In this document: piece by piece, positions 1 through 6,410 of the stretch
Position numbering within the stretch: position 1 is the first letter of the stretch
How the letters are laid out: every line of letters starts with the position of its first letter
NCBI GenBank assembly: GCA_937926265.1
Contig: CALAZS010000081.1
Location: 1-7,924, forward strand
Source: an uncultured Gammaproteobacteria bacterium
GTDB taxonomy: Bacteria; Pseudomonadota; Gammaproteobacteria; Chromatiales; Chromatiaceae
Direction of reading: 5' to 3'
Length of the DNA: 7,924 bases
Notes under the pieces: model-generated
Databases searched by the model: none
What the model saw: the letters and a program-made list of their open reading frames with translations, nothing else
Told to the model about the DNA's origin: nothing
Made by a program: the position numbers and the translations under genes

Positions 1-417
1 CAATCCAACCGTTTGGTACAAGGCTATCTAACCAAGGGTGGTGAACGCTCTGTCCGGGTCAGAACAAAAGCCGGTGGCAAAGCATTTCTCGGCATTAAGA
101 GCTCGGCCGATGGTATAACCCGTAAAGAATACGAATATCCCATTCCATATGAAGAAGCACTGGAGATTCTTGAACATATCGCCTTGAAACCCGTGATAGA
201 CAAGGTACGTCACGAGGTGATTATTGATAATCACACCTGGGAAATTGATGTGTTCAGTGGTGATAATGCTGGCCTGGTAGTGGCCGAGATTGAACTAGGC
301 AGTGAAGATGAAATTTTTACCAGGCCTGACTGGTTGGGCGAAGAGGTTTCAACCGATGCACGTTATTACAATATGAACCTGATATCGAATCCTTATTGTG
401 ACTGGAAAAATAGTTAG
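1..417 (+). CDS. CYTH-domain / triphosphate tunnel metalloenzyme (5' partial)
   Basis: This is a CYTH-superfamily protein of the short bacterial type (about 155 residues), which usually hydrolyses inorganic tripolyphosphate or another triphosphate with a divalent metal inside a beta-barrel tunnel. Reading frame 1 is open from base 1, so 138 residues are visible. The N-terminal strand with the signature ExExK motif is missing upstream; a TTG at 13 lies inside the fold and is not the start. Alternating tunnel residues are visible (numbered from base 1): R19/R21, K27/K33 in KAFLGIK, E43/E45, K68/R70, E81/D83 and E96/E98. The C-terminal block WLGEEVSTDARYYN (111-124) is typical of the family. The end overlaps the start of the binding-protein gene by 20 bases, suggesting co-transcription. 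The family is clear; the exact substrate (tripolyphosphate, thiamine triphosphate or other) cannot be told from sequence alone. Confidence 0.9.
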   Translation, partial: QSNRLVQGYLTKGGERSVRVRTKAGGKAFLGIKSSADGITRKEYEYPIPYEEALEILEHIALKPVIDKVRHEVIIDNHTWEIDVFSGDNAGLVVAEIELGSEDEIFTRPDWLGEEVSTDARYYNMNLISNPYCDWKNS

Positions 418-1954
418 TCTATTTTTATATATTGTCCCTCGGCACCAGGTTAAAGTCGTAAAAAAACTGTCTGCCTGGATATTATTGATTCCAATACTGC
501 TTTTATCGGGCTGTTCTGACAAACAGGAAATCGATCAGGAAGCTATTCGCTTTGCTATAGCGACAATGCCTCAGAACCTTGACCCAAGATTTGCCACCGA
601 TGCTGTTTCAGAGCGAATAAACCAGCTGCTATATGCCAGGCTGGTTAATTTCGATGAATCCTTACTTCCCAGGCCGGGTATTGCTGACTGGCAGCAGCTG
701 GATTCTTTGACCTATGTTTTCGATTTGAAACCAGACCGAATGTCATTTGCCAATGGTGAGCCCGTCACTGCCGTGGATGTGGTCGCCACCTATGAATTTG
801 TTTTGGACAAGAACAATGTTTCTCCTCACAGGCAGTCACTTTCGGTTATTGAGTCTGTTGATGCGATTGCCGGAGACAGAGTTGAATTTAAGTTAAAATT
901 CCCTGATCCACTTTTCCCGGCTTACCTGCAACTGGGAATCATGCCTGCAGGCATTGCAGGTCAAAAGCAAATCGCTGTTGAAAATCTTGTTAGTAGCGGA
1001 ACATTTTCACTGGTTTCCAAAAAACAGGGGCGCGTCGTTATTAAGAGGCGTTCAGATGACCAGGTTGTTGTTTTTGAGCAGGTGAAAGATCCAACCGTAA
1101 GGGTATTAAAATTACTCAATGGTGAAGTTGATCTAATGCAGAATGACCTTGCTCCAGAAATGATGGCATATCTCAAAAAGCAAAATGGTATTAAAAACCT
1201 GCGAAGAAAAGGTCAAAATTTCAGTTATATCGGTTTTAATCTGGAAGACAATGACACATCAAAACACAGGTTAAGAAAAGCCATTGCCCATGCCATAAAC
1301 CGGGAAGAGATTATCAGGTATGTTTTCCAGTCATCAGCAAGCCCGGCAGAATCTATATTGCCAAGCTCGCATTGGGCTGGTCATCAGGAATTGAATGGAT
1401 ATGCCTACAAGCCTGAATTGTCACGAAGAACCCTGCAGGAGTTAGGTTACGATTTCAACAATCCGTTGAGACTTGTTTATAAAACATCAACTGATCCTTT
1501 TCGTATCAAGCTGGCTACCGTAATTCAGAACCAGTTAAAAGCTGTAGGCATTGAGCTGGAGATTAAAAGTTATGACTGGGGGACTTTCTTTGGTGATATT
1601 AAATCCGGCAACTTTCAGATGTACAGTTTAAGCTGGGTTGGCATTAATACGCCGGATATTTTTAAATATGTTTTCCATTCCAAATCTCTGCCGCCTGACG
1701 GTGCCAATCGTGGCAGGTATAAGTCTTCAAGATTAGATAACCTGCTTGACCAGGCCCAAAAGGCAACCAGCCTGGAACAGCAAAAGCTGCTTTTTCACCA
1801 GGTTCAGGAAATTGTACATTCCGATTTGCCTTATATTCCTTTATGGTATGAAGACCAGGTTGCATTTGCTGCAGAAGATATTCATGGTTACAAGCTTTCG
1901 CCCAATGGCAATTATTTATCTCTGAATGACATACGACGATCAAAAACGCATTGA
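398..1954 (+). CDS. ABC transporter substrate-binding lipoprotein, family 5 (peptide type)
   Basis: This is the extracytoplasmic binding protein of a DppA/OppA-type importer (SBP_bac_5), 518 residues from GTG. A hydrophobic segment (about residues 24-36) follows a KK pair at 22-23 and ends in a lipobox, LLSGC, with Cys39 as the predicted lipidated residue. Family features follow: MPQNLDPRFATDAVSERI (57-74), a FANGEPVTAVDVVATYEF stretch near 117-134, a central KHRLRKAIAHAINREEII helix, and a C-terminal part with PYIPLWYEDQVAF. The GTG at 398 is the only usual start upstream of the signal peptide. It gives an unusually long n-region (about 21 residues) and has no clear ribosome-binding site, so the start is uncertain. 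It overlaps both neighbours (20 and 29 bases). The permeases downstream supply the channel. The ligand is unknown: peptides are likely, and murein peptides are an inference from the YkuD neighbour. Confidence 0.92.
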   Translation: MTGKIVSLFLYIVPRHQVKVVKKLSAWILLIPILLLSGCSDKQEIDQEAIRFAIATMPQNLDPRFATDAVSERINQLLYARLVNFDESLLPRPGIADWQQLDSLTYVFDLKPDRMSFANGEPVTAVDVVATYEFVLDKNNVSPHRQSLSVIESVDAIAGDRVEFKLKFPDPLFPAYLQLGIMPAGIAGQKQIAVENLVSSGTFSLVSKKQGRVVIKRRSDDQVVVFEQVKDPTVRVLKLLNGEVDLMQNDLAPEMMAYLKKQNGIKNLRRKGQNFSYIGFNLEDNDTSKHRLRKAIAHAINREEIIRYVFQSSASPAESILPSSHWAGHQELNGYAYKPELSRRTLQELGYDFNNPLRLVYKTSTDPFRIKLATVIQNQLKAVGIELEIKSYDWGTFFGDIKSGNFQMYSLSWVGINTPDIFKYVFHSKSLPPDGANRGRYKSSRLDNLLDQAQKATSLEQQKLLFHQVQEIVHSDLPYIPLWYEDQVAFAAEDIHGYKLSPNGNYLSLNDIRRSKTH

Positions 1955-2417
1955 GATAAGTGTCACTGAACAAAAACTTATCCTCAAAGACGACGCATAT
2001 ATTCATAGCTTCAGTGTTTCAACAGCTCTGAATGGAACAGGGCAGGCCAATGGTTCTGGCTGCACGCCTCTTGGCAGACATAAAATCCGCATCAAAATCG
2101 GAAATGACTGCCCGCTTAATACCGTTTTTATTGGCCGAAGACCCACCGGTGAGATTTTCAATCCTCAACTGGCCGTCCAATACCCCCAGCGGGACTGGAT
2201 CTTGACCCGCATAATTTGGCTTACAGGGTGTGAACCGGGTTTTAACAGGGGAGGTAACCAGGATACTCTCAGGCGATTTATTTACATTCATGGCACACCG
2301 GATTCAGAGCCGATGGGTAAACCCCTTTCGCATGGCTGTATCAGGATGAGAAATGAAGATATCGCCAGGTTGTTTGAACTGGTGGAGACTGGAATGCCGG
2401 TCTTCATTAACAATTAA
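1926..2417 (+). CDS. YkuD-domain protein without signal peptide, ElsL-like L,D-carboxypeptidase candidate
   Basis: This 163-residue protein is an L,D-transpeptidase-fold (YkuD) enzyme. The catalytic block is IHGTPDSEPM (121-130) followed by SHGCIRMRN (135-143), giving His122, His136 and the nucleophile Cys138, with Arg140 after it. The whole protein is little more than the catalytic domain. The first residues, MTYDDQKRIEISVTEQ, are polar, with no signal peptide, membrane anchor or LysM domain, so it should stay in the cytoplasm, unlike classical periplasmic Ldts. Known cytoplasmic YkuD proteins of this size, such as ElsL (LdtJ) of Acinetobacter, act as L,D-carboxypeptidases that remove the terminal D-Ala from recycled murein tetrapeptides; that function here is inferred. 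ATG 1926 lies 29 bases inside the binding-protein gene with no clear Shine-Dalgarno, so translational coupling is likely. The fold core begins near residue 9, leaving some start uncertainty. The gene sits between the binding protein and permeases of a peptide importer. Confidence 0.9.
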   Translation: MTYDDQKRIEISVTEQKLILKDDAYIHSFSVSTALNGTGQANGSGCTPLGRHKIRIKIGNDCPLNTVFIGRRPTGEIFNPQLAVQYPQRDWILTRIIWLTGCEPGFNRGGNQDTLRRFIYIHGTPDSEPMGKPLSHGCIRMRNEDIARLFELVETGMPVFINN

Positions 2418-2431
2418 TTGGGTTTGTTAAA

Positions 2432-3349
2432 ATGGCCTGGGTAATCCATCGACTTTACGGTGCTTTTCTGGTCATGCTGACTGTTACGGTCAGCGTGTTT
2501 TTTCTTGTTCACCTGGTACCGGGAAACCCGGTAGATGTTATGCTCGGAGAGTCCGCTTCGGTAGCTGACCGTCAGGCAATGACTGTGGCTCTGGGACTTC
2601 ATCTGCCTGTTCATGAACAACTTTTTCACTATTTACATAATTTGGTGAATCTTGATTTAGGTCTATCGATTCATTCTAACCAGCCAATCGCTGAAATAAT
2701 GGCTGAACGTTTGCCTGCAACCTTTGGCCTTGCGTTGGCTGCAATGTTTTTTGCCTTAATTCTGGCTTTGCCTCTAGGAATCATAGCAGCAGTTAAAAAA
2801 GACTCTTTTCTTGATCGCCTTGCCATGGTTACTGCCGTTGGTGGTTTGGCAATACCCAACTTTTTGCTCGGGCCGTTACTGGTTTTGTTTTTTTCCATCT
2901 GGCTGAGCTGGTTGCCTGTCAGTGGGCACGATTCCTGGTTACATTATTTTTTACCTGCCATGACGCTTGGGTTTTCGATGGCAGCTGTGCTAACCCGTAT
3001 GATACGCAGCACACTGCTTGAAACACTCGGTGAGGATTATATTCGCACTGCCTGGTCAAAAGGACTTTCACCAGGAAAAATCATCTGGAGCCATGCCTTG
3101 CGAAATGCCTGGTTACCCGTTGTCACAGTTATTGGAGCACAGGTTGGTGCGTTACTCGGCGGAGCAGTTGTCACCGAAACCATTTTTGACTGGCCGGGTA
3201 TTGGTTCTTTGCTGATTGACTCTATCCAAAAACGTGATTACCCGGTATTACAGGCCTGTGTTCTGGTGATCAGCTTTGTTTATGTTGTTGTTAATGCGTT
3301 GACAGACATGTTGTACGCCTGGCTGGACCCAAGGGTCAGGTACCAATGA
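2432..3349 (+). CDS. Peptide ABC transporter permease, DppB/OppB type
   Basis: This is the first inner-membrane permease subunit of a peptide importer, 305 residues, the normal DppB length. The N-terminus has the family pattern: a membrane helix (about 9-28) followed by HLVPGNPVDVMLGE (27-40), then a periplasmic stretch with LGLHLPVHEQLFHYL. Further helices lie near 97-120, 132-158, 172-190, 229-248 and 274-293. The ATPase-docking EAA loop is at about 201-230 (DYIRTAWSKGLSPGKIIWSH and the following residues through the LPV). The conserved IFDWPGIGSLL segment (251-261) and C-terminal LDPRVRY are also present. The start ATG follows the YkuD gene by 14 bases with a weak GGG at 2420-2422. The stop overlaps the next start by four bases (ATGA). 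Substrate assignment to dipeptide, oligopeptide or murein peptide is not possible from this subunit. Confidence 0.95.
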   Translation: MAWVIHRLYGAFLVMLTVTVSVFFLVHLVPGNPVDVMLGESASVADRQAMTVALGLHLPVHEQLFHYLHNLVNLDLGLSIHSNQPIAEIMAERLPATFGLALAAMFFALILALPLGIIAAVKKDSFLDRLAMVTAVGGLAIPNFLLGPLLVLFFSIWLSWLPVSGHDSWLHYFLPAMTLGFSMAAVLTRMIRSTLLETLGEDYIRTAWSKGLSPGKIIWSHALRNAWLPVVTVIGAQVGALLGGAVVTETIFDWPGIGSLLIDSIQKRDYPVLQACVLVISFVYVVVNALTDMLYAWLDPRVRYQ

Positions 3350-4164
3350 GTAACTCACAAGATCATGTTTCACCAGGCAGAATTCACTTTAGTCACATAA
3401 TTATAATCAGCTGGCTTATGCTGGTAATGTCAGTGTTTGTGATTGAATTACAGCCTGAACAAATTGATTTAAAAAATATTCTTCATCCACCTGGTGAGAA
3501 TAGTATTTTTGGAGAGGATGAACTTGGTCGGCCTGTTTTTGACCGGTTGGCCAGTGGAGCTGCCGTATCGATGGCGGTGGCCCTGGGGGTTACGCTTGTT
3601 TCGACTTTTATCGGTGTGCTGGCAGGGGCATTCTCTGCCTGGAAAGGGGGAAAAATTGATGATGTTTTTGTTCGCCTGATTGATTTTTTTATGGCATTCC
3701 CCGGTTTGTTACTGGCGATAGCACTGGCCGGCATACTTGGGCCAGGTATCAACAACCTGGTGATTGCCTTAAGCGTTGTCGGCTGGGTTGGATTTGCTCG
3801 TTTGACCAGGGCCCAGGTGCTGGTGATTAAGCACCGTGATCATATCTATGCAGCCAGGGCATTGGGAAGTTCATCAACAAAAATTCTTTTTCAGCATCTT
3901 CTGCCCCTGATTGCTGCGCCGTTGATTATTGAGGCGACTTTTCTTCTGGCCAGCGTGGTCATTGCCGAGGCAGGTCTGTCTTTTTTGGGTATTGGTATTC
4001 AACCCCCACAGGCATCCTGGGGAAACATGATCAGGGAAGGCACCTCATATCTTCTGGTGGCACCGCATCTTGTGTTGATTCCGGGTATTTCTTTGGCCCT
4101 GGTGGTTTTGGCCATCAACCAGCTGGGGGACAGACTCAGAGATAAGCTGGACCGGAGAATGTAA
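3346..4164 (+). CDS. Peptide ABC transporter permease, DppC/OppC type
   Basis: This is the second permease subunit, 272 residues, pairing with the DppB-like protein to form the channel. It shows the DppC pattern: one membrane helix near the N-terminus (about 17-34), the HPPGENSIFGEDELGRPVFDR segment (start about 47) typical of this subunit, a helix at about 74-97, then FMAFPGLLLAIAL (115-127). The EAA loop follows at about 166-190 (DHIYAARALGSSSTKILFQH and the LLPL after it), then AEAGLSFLGIGIQPPQASWG (208-226). The ATG overlaps the previous stop in an ATGA junction, with AGG at 3338-3340 as ribosome-binding site. This is the last gene of the operon. No DppD/DppF-type ATPase follows; the next gene is on the other strand, 26 bases away. 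The importer must therefore borrow its ATPase from elsewhere or have it encoded upstream of this window. Confidence 0.95.
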   Translation: MSNSQDHVSPGRIHFSHIIIISWLMLVMSVFVIELQPEQIDLKNILHPPGENSIFGEDELGRPVFDRLASGAAVSMAVALGVTLVSTFIGVLAGAFSAWKGGKIDDVFVRLIDFFMAFPGLLLAIALAGILGPGINNLVIALSVVGWVGFARLTRAQVLVIKHRDHIYAARALGSSSTKILFQHLLPLIAAPLIIEATFLLASVVIAEAGLSFLGIGIQPPQASWGNMIREGTSYLLVAPHLVLIPGISLALVVLAINQLGDRLRDKLDRRM

Positions 4165-4190
4165 CGGGGTAGGCGCTGAATTGTTAAATT

Positions 4191-4586
4191 TTACTGCACG
4201 TAATAGGTGGTAAAGAATAAATCTGTCAGAAGCCCTTTGGTTTCAGCTTTTTCATCCAGGGCCTTTGAGCCATTTTCAAGCAATTCTTTACGCAGCGCCT
4301 CTTTACCGTCAGGTGTTTTGATCTCTTCCCCTTTCTTATCGACCAGGGTCATCAGGAAAATATGCCTGATTAAAGGCAGGTGTTCTTCAACCTGGTAAAG
4401 CAGATCGGCGCGATTGGTCATCAACTGCACCGAGGTGCGGATATACTTGTTTTTACCCTGAACGTTGCTGACCAGGTCAGGGGACATTTTCAGGTAGGCA
4501 TTTTCGTAGACTATATCTTCATCTTCAGCTTGCACGGTAAAAGAAAGCAGACTTAGCAGCAGAAAAGATAACAAGAAGATACGCAT
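4191..4586 (-). CDS. Secreted FliL-like protein
   Basis: This 131-residue protein resembles the periplasmic domain of FliL, the flagellar basal-body protein that associates with the stator. Matching features are the strand KYIRTSVQL (47-55), the helix LLYQVEEHLPLIRHIFLMTL (62-81), TPDGKEALRKELL (91-103) and a C-terminal FFTTYYVQ strand (124-131). True FliL has an N-terminal membrane anchor; here residues 1-20 look like a cleavable Sec signal ending VQA before EDED, so the product is probably periplasmic. No flagellar gene is visible nearby, so a flagellar role is not shown. The start ATG has GGGAA six bases upstream on the minus strand. The gene is convergent with the importer operon (26-base gap with no obvious hairpin) and divergent from nagZ, so it is likely monocistronic. 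Confidence 0.82.
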   Translation of the reverse strand: MRIFLLSFLLLSLLSFTVQAEDEDIVYENAYLKMSPDLVSNVQGKNKYIRTSVQLMTNRADLLYQVEEHLPLIRHIFLMTLVDKKGEEIKTPDGKEALRKELLENGSKALDEKAETKGLLTDLFFTTYYVQ

Positions 4587-4768
4587 TATTGGTTCCCGAA
4601 TCTGTTATATTTAAAAAATAATAATAGTGGTTGCTGGGCAGTTCCAGGCTATTCAACTAGGAAATTATAACCCCAGTCTCGAGAGTTGTATAAGTGAAAA
4701 CATTGTAACCAACAAATCACTCAATAACAGGCTCATATCCGAATAATAAAATTGAACAAGAGAAAAAA
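4587..4768. promoter_or_regulatory. Divergent intergenic region between the FliL-like gene and nagZ
   Basis: This 182-base AT-rich spacer is the largest non-coding stretch in the window and must hold the start signals for both flanking genes. The minus-strand promoter is described separately. For nagZ I see only weak candidates: TTGTAA at 4703-4708 has no good -10 at the right distance, while TATAAC at 4666-4671 and TATAAG at 4689-4694 lack a convincing -35. I see no hairpin-plus-T-run, riboswitch or clear operator palindrome. Confidence 0.4.
4664..4692 (-). promoter_or_regulatory. Sigma70-like promoter for the FliL-like gene
   Basis: On the minus strand a perfect -10 hexamer TATAAT (4669 down to 4664) is preceded after a 17-base spacer by TATACA (4692 down to 4687), which matches four of six bases of TTGACA. 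This would place transcription start near 4657 and leave a leader of about 70 bases before the ATG at 4586. This is a motif match read by eye, not a measured promoter. Confidence 0.5.
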
Positions 4769-5839
4769 ATGTCCCACGGACCCTTAATGTTAGACCTGGC
4801 CGGCCTGGAAGTCACGGCAGAAGAAAAAGAAATCCTATCGCATCCTGCAGCAGGCGGGCTTATTCTGTTTAGCCGTAATTTTGAGTCACCTGAACAGGTG
4901 AAACACCTGATTGATACCATCCACGGTCTTCGTTCACCAAAACTACTAGTAGCAGTAGACCAGGAGGGTGGAAGGGTACAGCGCTTCAGAGAGGGGTTCA
5001 GTCGTCTGCCCGCAGCAGCACGCTTCGGTGAAATCTATCAGCACGACCATGAAAGAGCTTTCCAGGTAACAGAAAATATAGGCTGGCTGATGGCGAGTGA
5101 ACTGCGAGCGGTCGGTGTTGACTTCAGCTTTGCCCCTGTGCTGGATATCAACAGCGGCGTCAGTGAAGTCATCGGTGACAGGGCATTTCATGCAAAGCCG
5201 GAGATAATTTCCAGTCTTGCACATGCCTGGATGAAAGGAGTGCATGCTGCAGGAATGCCAACAGTCGGAAAACACTACCCGGGACACGGCTGTGTCGAGG
5301 CAGATTCACATCTTGCCTTACCCGTCGACCAGCGGCAATTTTCTGAAATTGAAAAAAACGACCTGTTACCTTTTCGGCAAATGATCGGTTATGGTCTGGA
5401 TGCCATCATGCCGGCACATGTGGTTTATCCTGCAGTTGATTCGGAACTGGCCGGTTTTTCATCTTTCTGGTTAAAAGAGATTTTGCGTAAGCGTTTAGGT
5501 TTCCAGGGAGTGATTTTCAGTGATGATTTAACCATGGCAGCAGCTGAACAGGCTGGTAGCTACCCACAACGGACATTAGCTGCCTTGCAGGCTGGCTGTG
5601 ATATGGTTTTGGTATGCAACAATCAGGAAGCCGCCATTGAGGTCCTGGAAAGTCTTGAAAGCTACTCTGACCCGGTTGCGCAGTCACGCCTGGCAAGAAT
5701 GCATGGCAAGGGGCAGGTCGATCCTGAAAAGCTCAAACTTAAGGCCCAATGGAAAAATGCCATGAATATTCTGGATCAGATGCATAAAAACCAGTCATTG
5801 GATTTGAATCTCACCGATCCAACTGAACAAATACAATAA
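4769..5839 (+). CDS. nagZ: Beta-N-acetylhexosaminidase NagZ, glycoside hydrolase family 3
   Basis: NagZ is a cytoplasmic enzyme that removes GlcNAc from GlcNAc-1,6-anhydroMurNAc-peptides during cell-wall recycling; its products can influence AmpC beta-lactamase induction in species with AmpR. The 356 residues cover a single GH3 TIM barrel, the usual length for Gram-negative NagZ. Visible signatures are GGLILFSRNFES (29-40), VDQEGGRVQRF (63-73), the KHYPGHG loop (168-174, with His173) followed by DSH (179-181), and FSDDLTM (250-256), whose Asp pair 252-253 contains the nucleophile. An additional GDRAF segment lies at 136-140. ATG 4769 has AAGAGA five bases upstream. It begins a + strand run continuing into hpt and the phosphorylase. 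The C-terminal tail after about residue 335 is polar and poorly conserved in appearance. The assignment is firm. Confidence 0.96.
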   Translation: MSHGPLMLDLAGLEVTAEEKEILSHPAAGGLILFSRNFESPEQVKHLIDTIHGLRSPKLLVAVDQEGGRVQRFREGFSRLPAAARFGEIYQHDHERAFQVTENIGWLMASELRAVGVDFSFAPVLDINSGVSEVIGDRAFHAKPEIISSLAHAWMKGVHAAGMPTVGKHYPGHGCVEADSHLALPVDQRQFSEIEKNDLLPFRQMIGYGLDAIMPAHVVYPAVDSELAGFSSFWLKEILRKRLGFQGVIFSDDLTMAAAEQAGSYPQRTLAALQAGCDMVLVCNNQEAAIEVLESLESYSDPVAQSRLARMHGKGQVDPEKLKLKAQWKNAMNILDQMHKNQSLDLNLTDPTEQIQ

Positions 5840-5851
5840 AACTTAAAAACC

Positions 5852-5854
5852 GGG
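5852..5854 (+). promoter_or_regulatory. Ribosome-binding site that decides the hpt start
   Basis: A GGG core lies nine bases before ATG 5864. The same GGG directly abuts the TTG at 5855, which is too close to serve it, so ATG 5864 is preferred as the hpt start. Confidence 0.5.
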
Positions 5855-5863
5855 TTGAACTGC

Positions 5864-6409
5864 ATGAACGCAATTGAAGCTGAAAAGACACTGCAAGAAG
5901 CAGATCTGTTACACAGTGAAGAAGAAGTACAGACGGCTCTGGATAGCCTGGCCACACAAATCAACAGCGAGATGCAGGGTAAAGATCCCATCGTTTTTTG
6001 TGTGATGAATGGCGGTGTCATTCCTACCGGTATGCTGGTGCCACGTTTTAACTTTACTTTTCGTCTTGATTATCTGCATGCAACCCGTTACCGGGAAGCC
6101 ACCCGCGGCAGTGACCTGCACTGGAAAAAGGCCGTTGATTGTGATCTTTCAGATCAAACAGTCCTTGTGGTTGATGACATTCTTGATGAGGGTTACACCC
6201 TTGAGGCGATTGTTGAACACTGTCTTGCTCTGGGAGCAGCTGACGTTTATTCAGCAGTTCTGGCCGAAAAAAAGCATGATCGGGGTTGTAATTACAAAGC
6301 CGATTTCGTTGGTATGGAAGTCATGGATCGCTATGTGTTTGGCATGGGAATGGATTACAAGGGCTACTTACGGCATCTGCCGGCAATATATGCAGTAAAG
6401 GGGTTGTAA
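5864..6409 (+). CDS. hpt: Hypoxanthine-guanine phosphoribosyltransferase
   Basis: This enzyme transfers phosphoribose from PRPP to hypoxanthine (or guanine), giving IMP (or GMP) in the cytoplasm. From ATG 5864 it has 181 residues, close to the usual size for gammaproteobacterial Hpt. The PRPP-binding motif is VLVVDDILDEGYTLEA (100-115), with the Asp-Asp pair at 104-105. MNGGVIPTG (48-56) forms the pyrophosphate-side loop, DYLHATRYRE (69-78) the flexible active-site loop region, and DRYVFGMGMDYKGYLRHLPA (155-174) the purine-binding and C-terminal hood region. A TTG three codons upstream is possible but lacks a spaced ribosome-binding site. The gene follows nagZ after 24 bases and precedes the phosphorylase by one base, so co-transcription is likely. 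The phosphorylase next door would supply hypoxanthine. Preference between hypoxanthine and guanine cannot be read from sequence. Confidence 0.93.
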   Translation: MNAIEAEKTLQEADLLHSEEEVQTALDSLATQINSEMQGKDPIVFCVMNGGVIPTGMLVPRFNFTFRLDYLHATRYREATRGSDLHWKKAVDCDLSDQTVLVVDDILDEGYTLEAIVEHCLALGAADVYSAVLAEKKHDRGCNYKADFVGMEVMDRYVFGMGMDYKGYLRHLPAIYAVKGL

Positions 6410-6410
6410 A

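Noticed and set aside
13..417. TTG at 13 as the start of the CYTH gene
   Set aside because: The frame is open to base 1 and residues before it continue the domain; the N-terminal ExExK strand must lie upstream, so the gene is simply cut by the window edge.
1662..2006. Minus-strand open frame of 114 codons across the binding-protein/YkuD junction
   Set aside because: It lies antisense to two well-recognised genes, shows no domain and has no promoter or ribosome-binding site that I can see.
4165..4190. Possible bidirectional terminator between the converging dppC-like and FliL-like genes
   Set aside because: The 26 bases contain no GC-rich inverted repeat followed by a T run on either strand.
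5855..5863. TTG 5855 as the hpt start
   Set aside because: The only Shine-Dalgarno-like GGG touches this codon, while ATG 5864 has correct spacing.
6009..6398. Plus-strand open frame of 129 codons inside hpt
   Set aside because: It is an alternate frame of a clear Hpt gene with no recognisable protein features.
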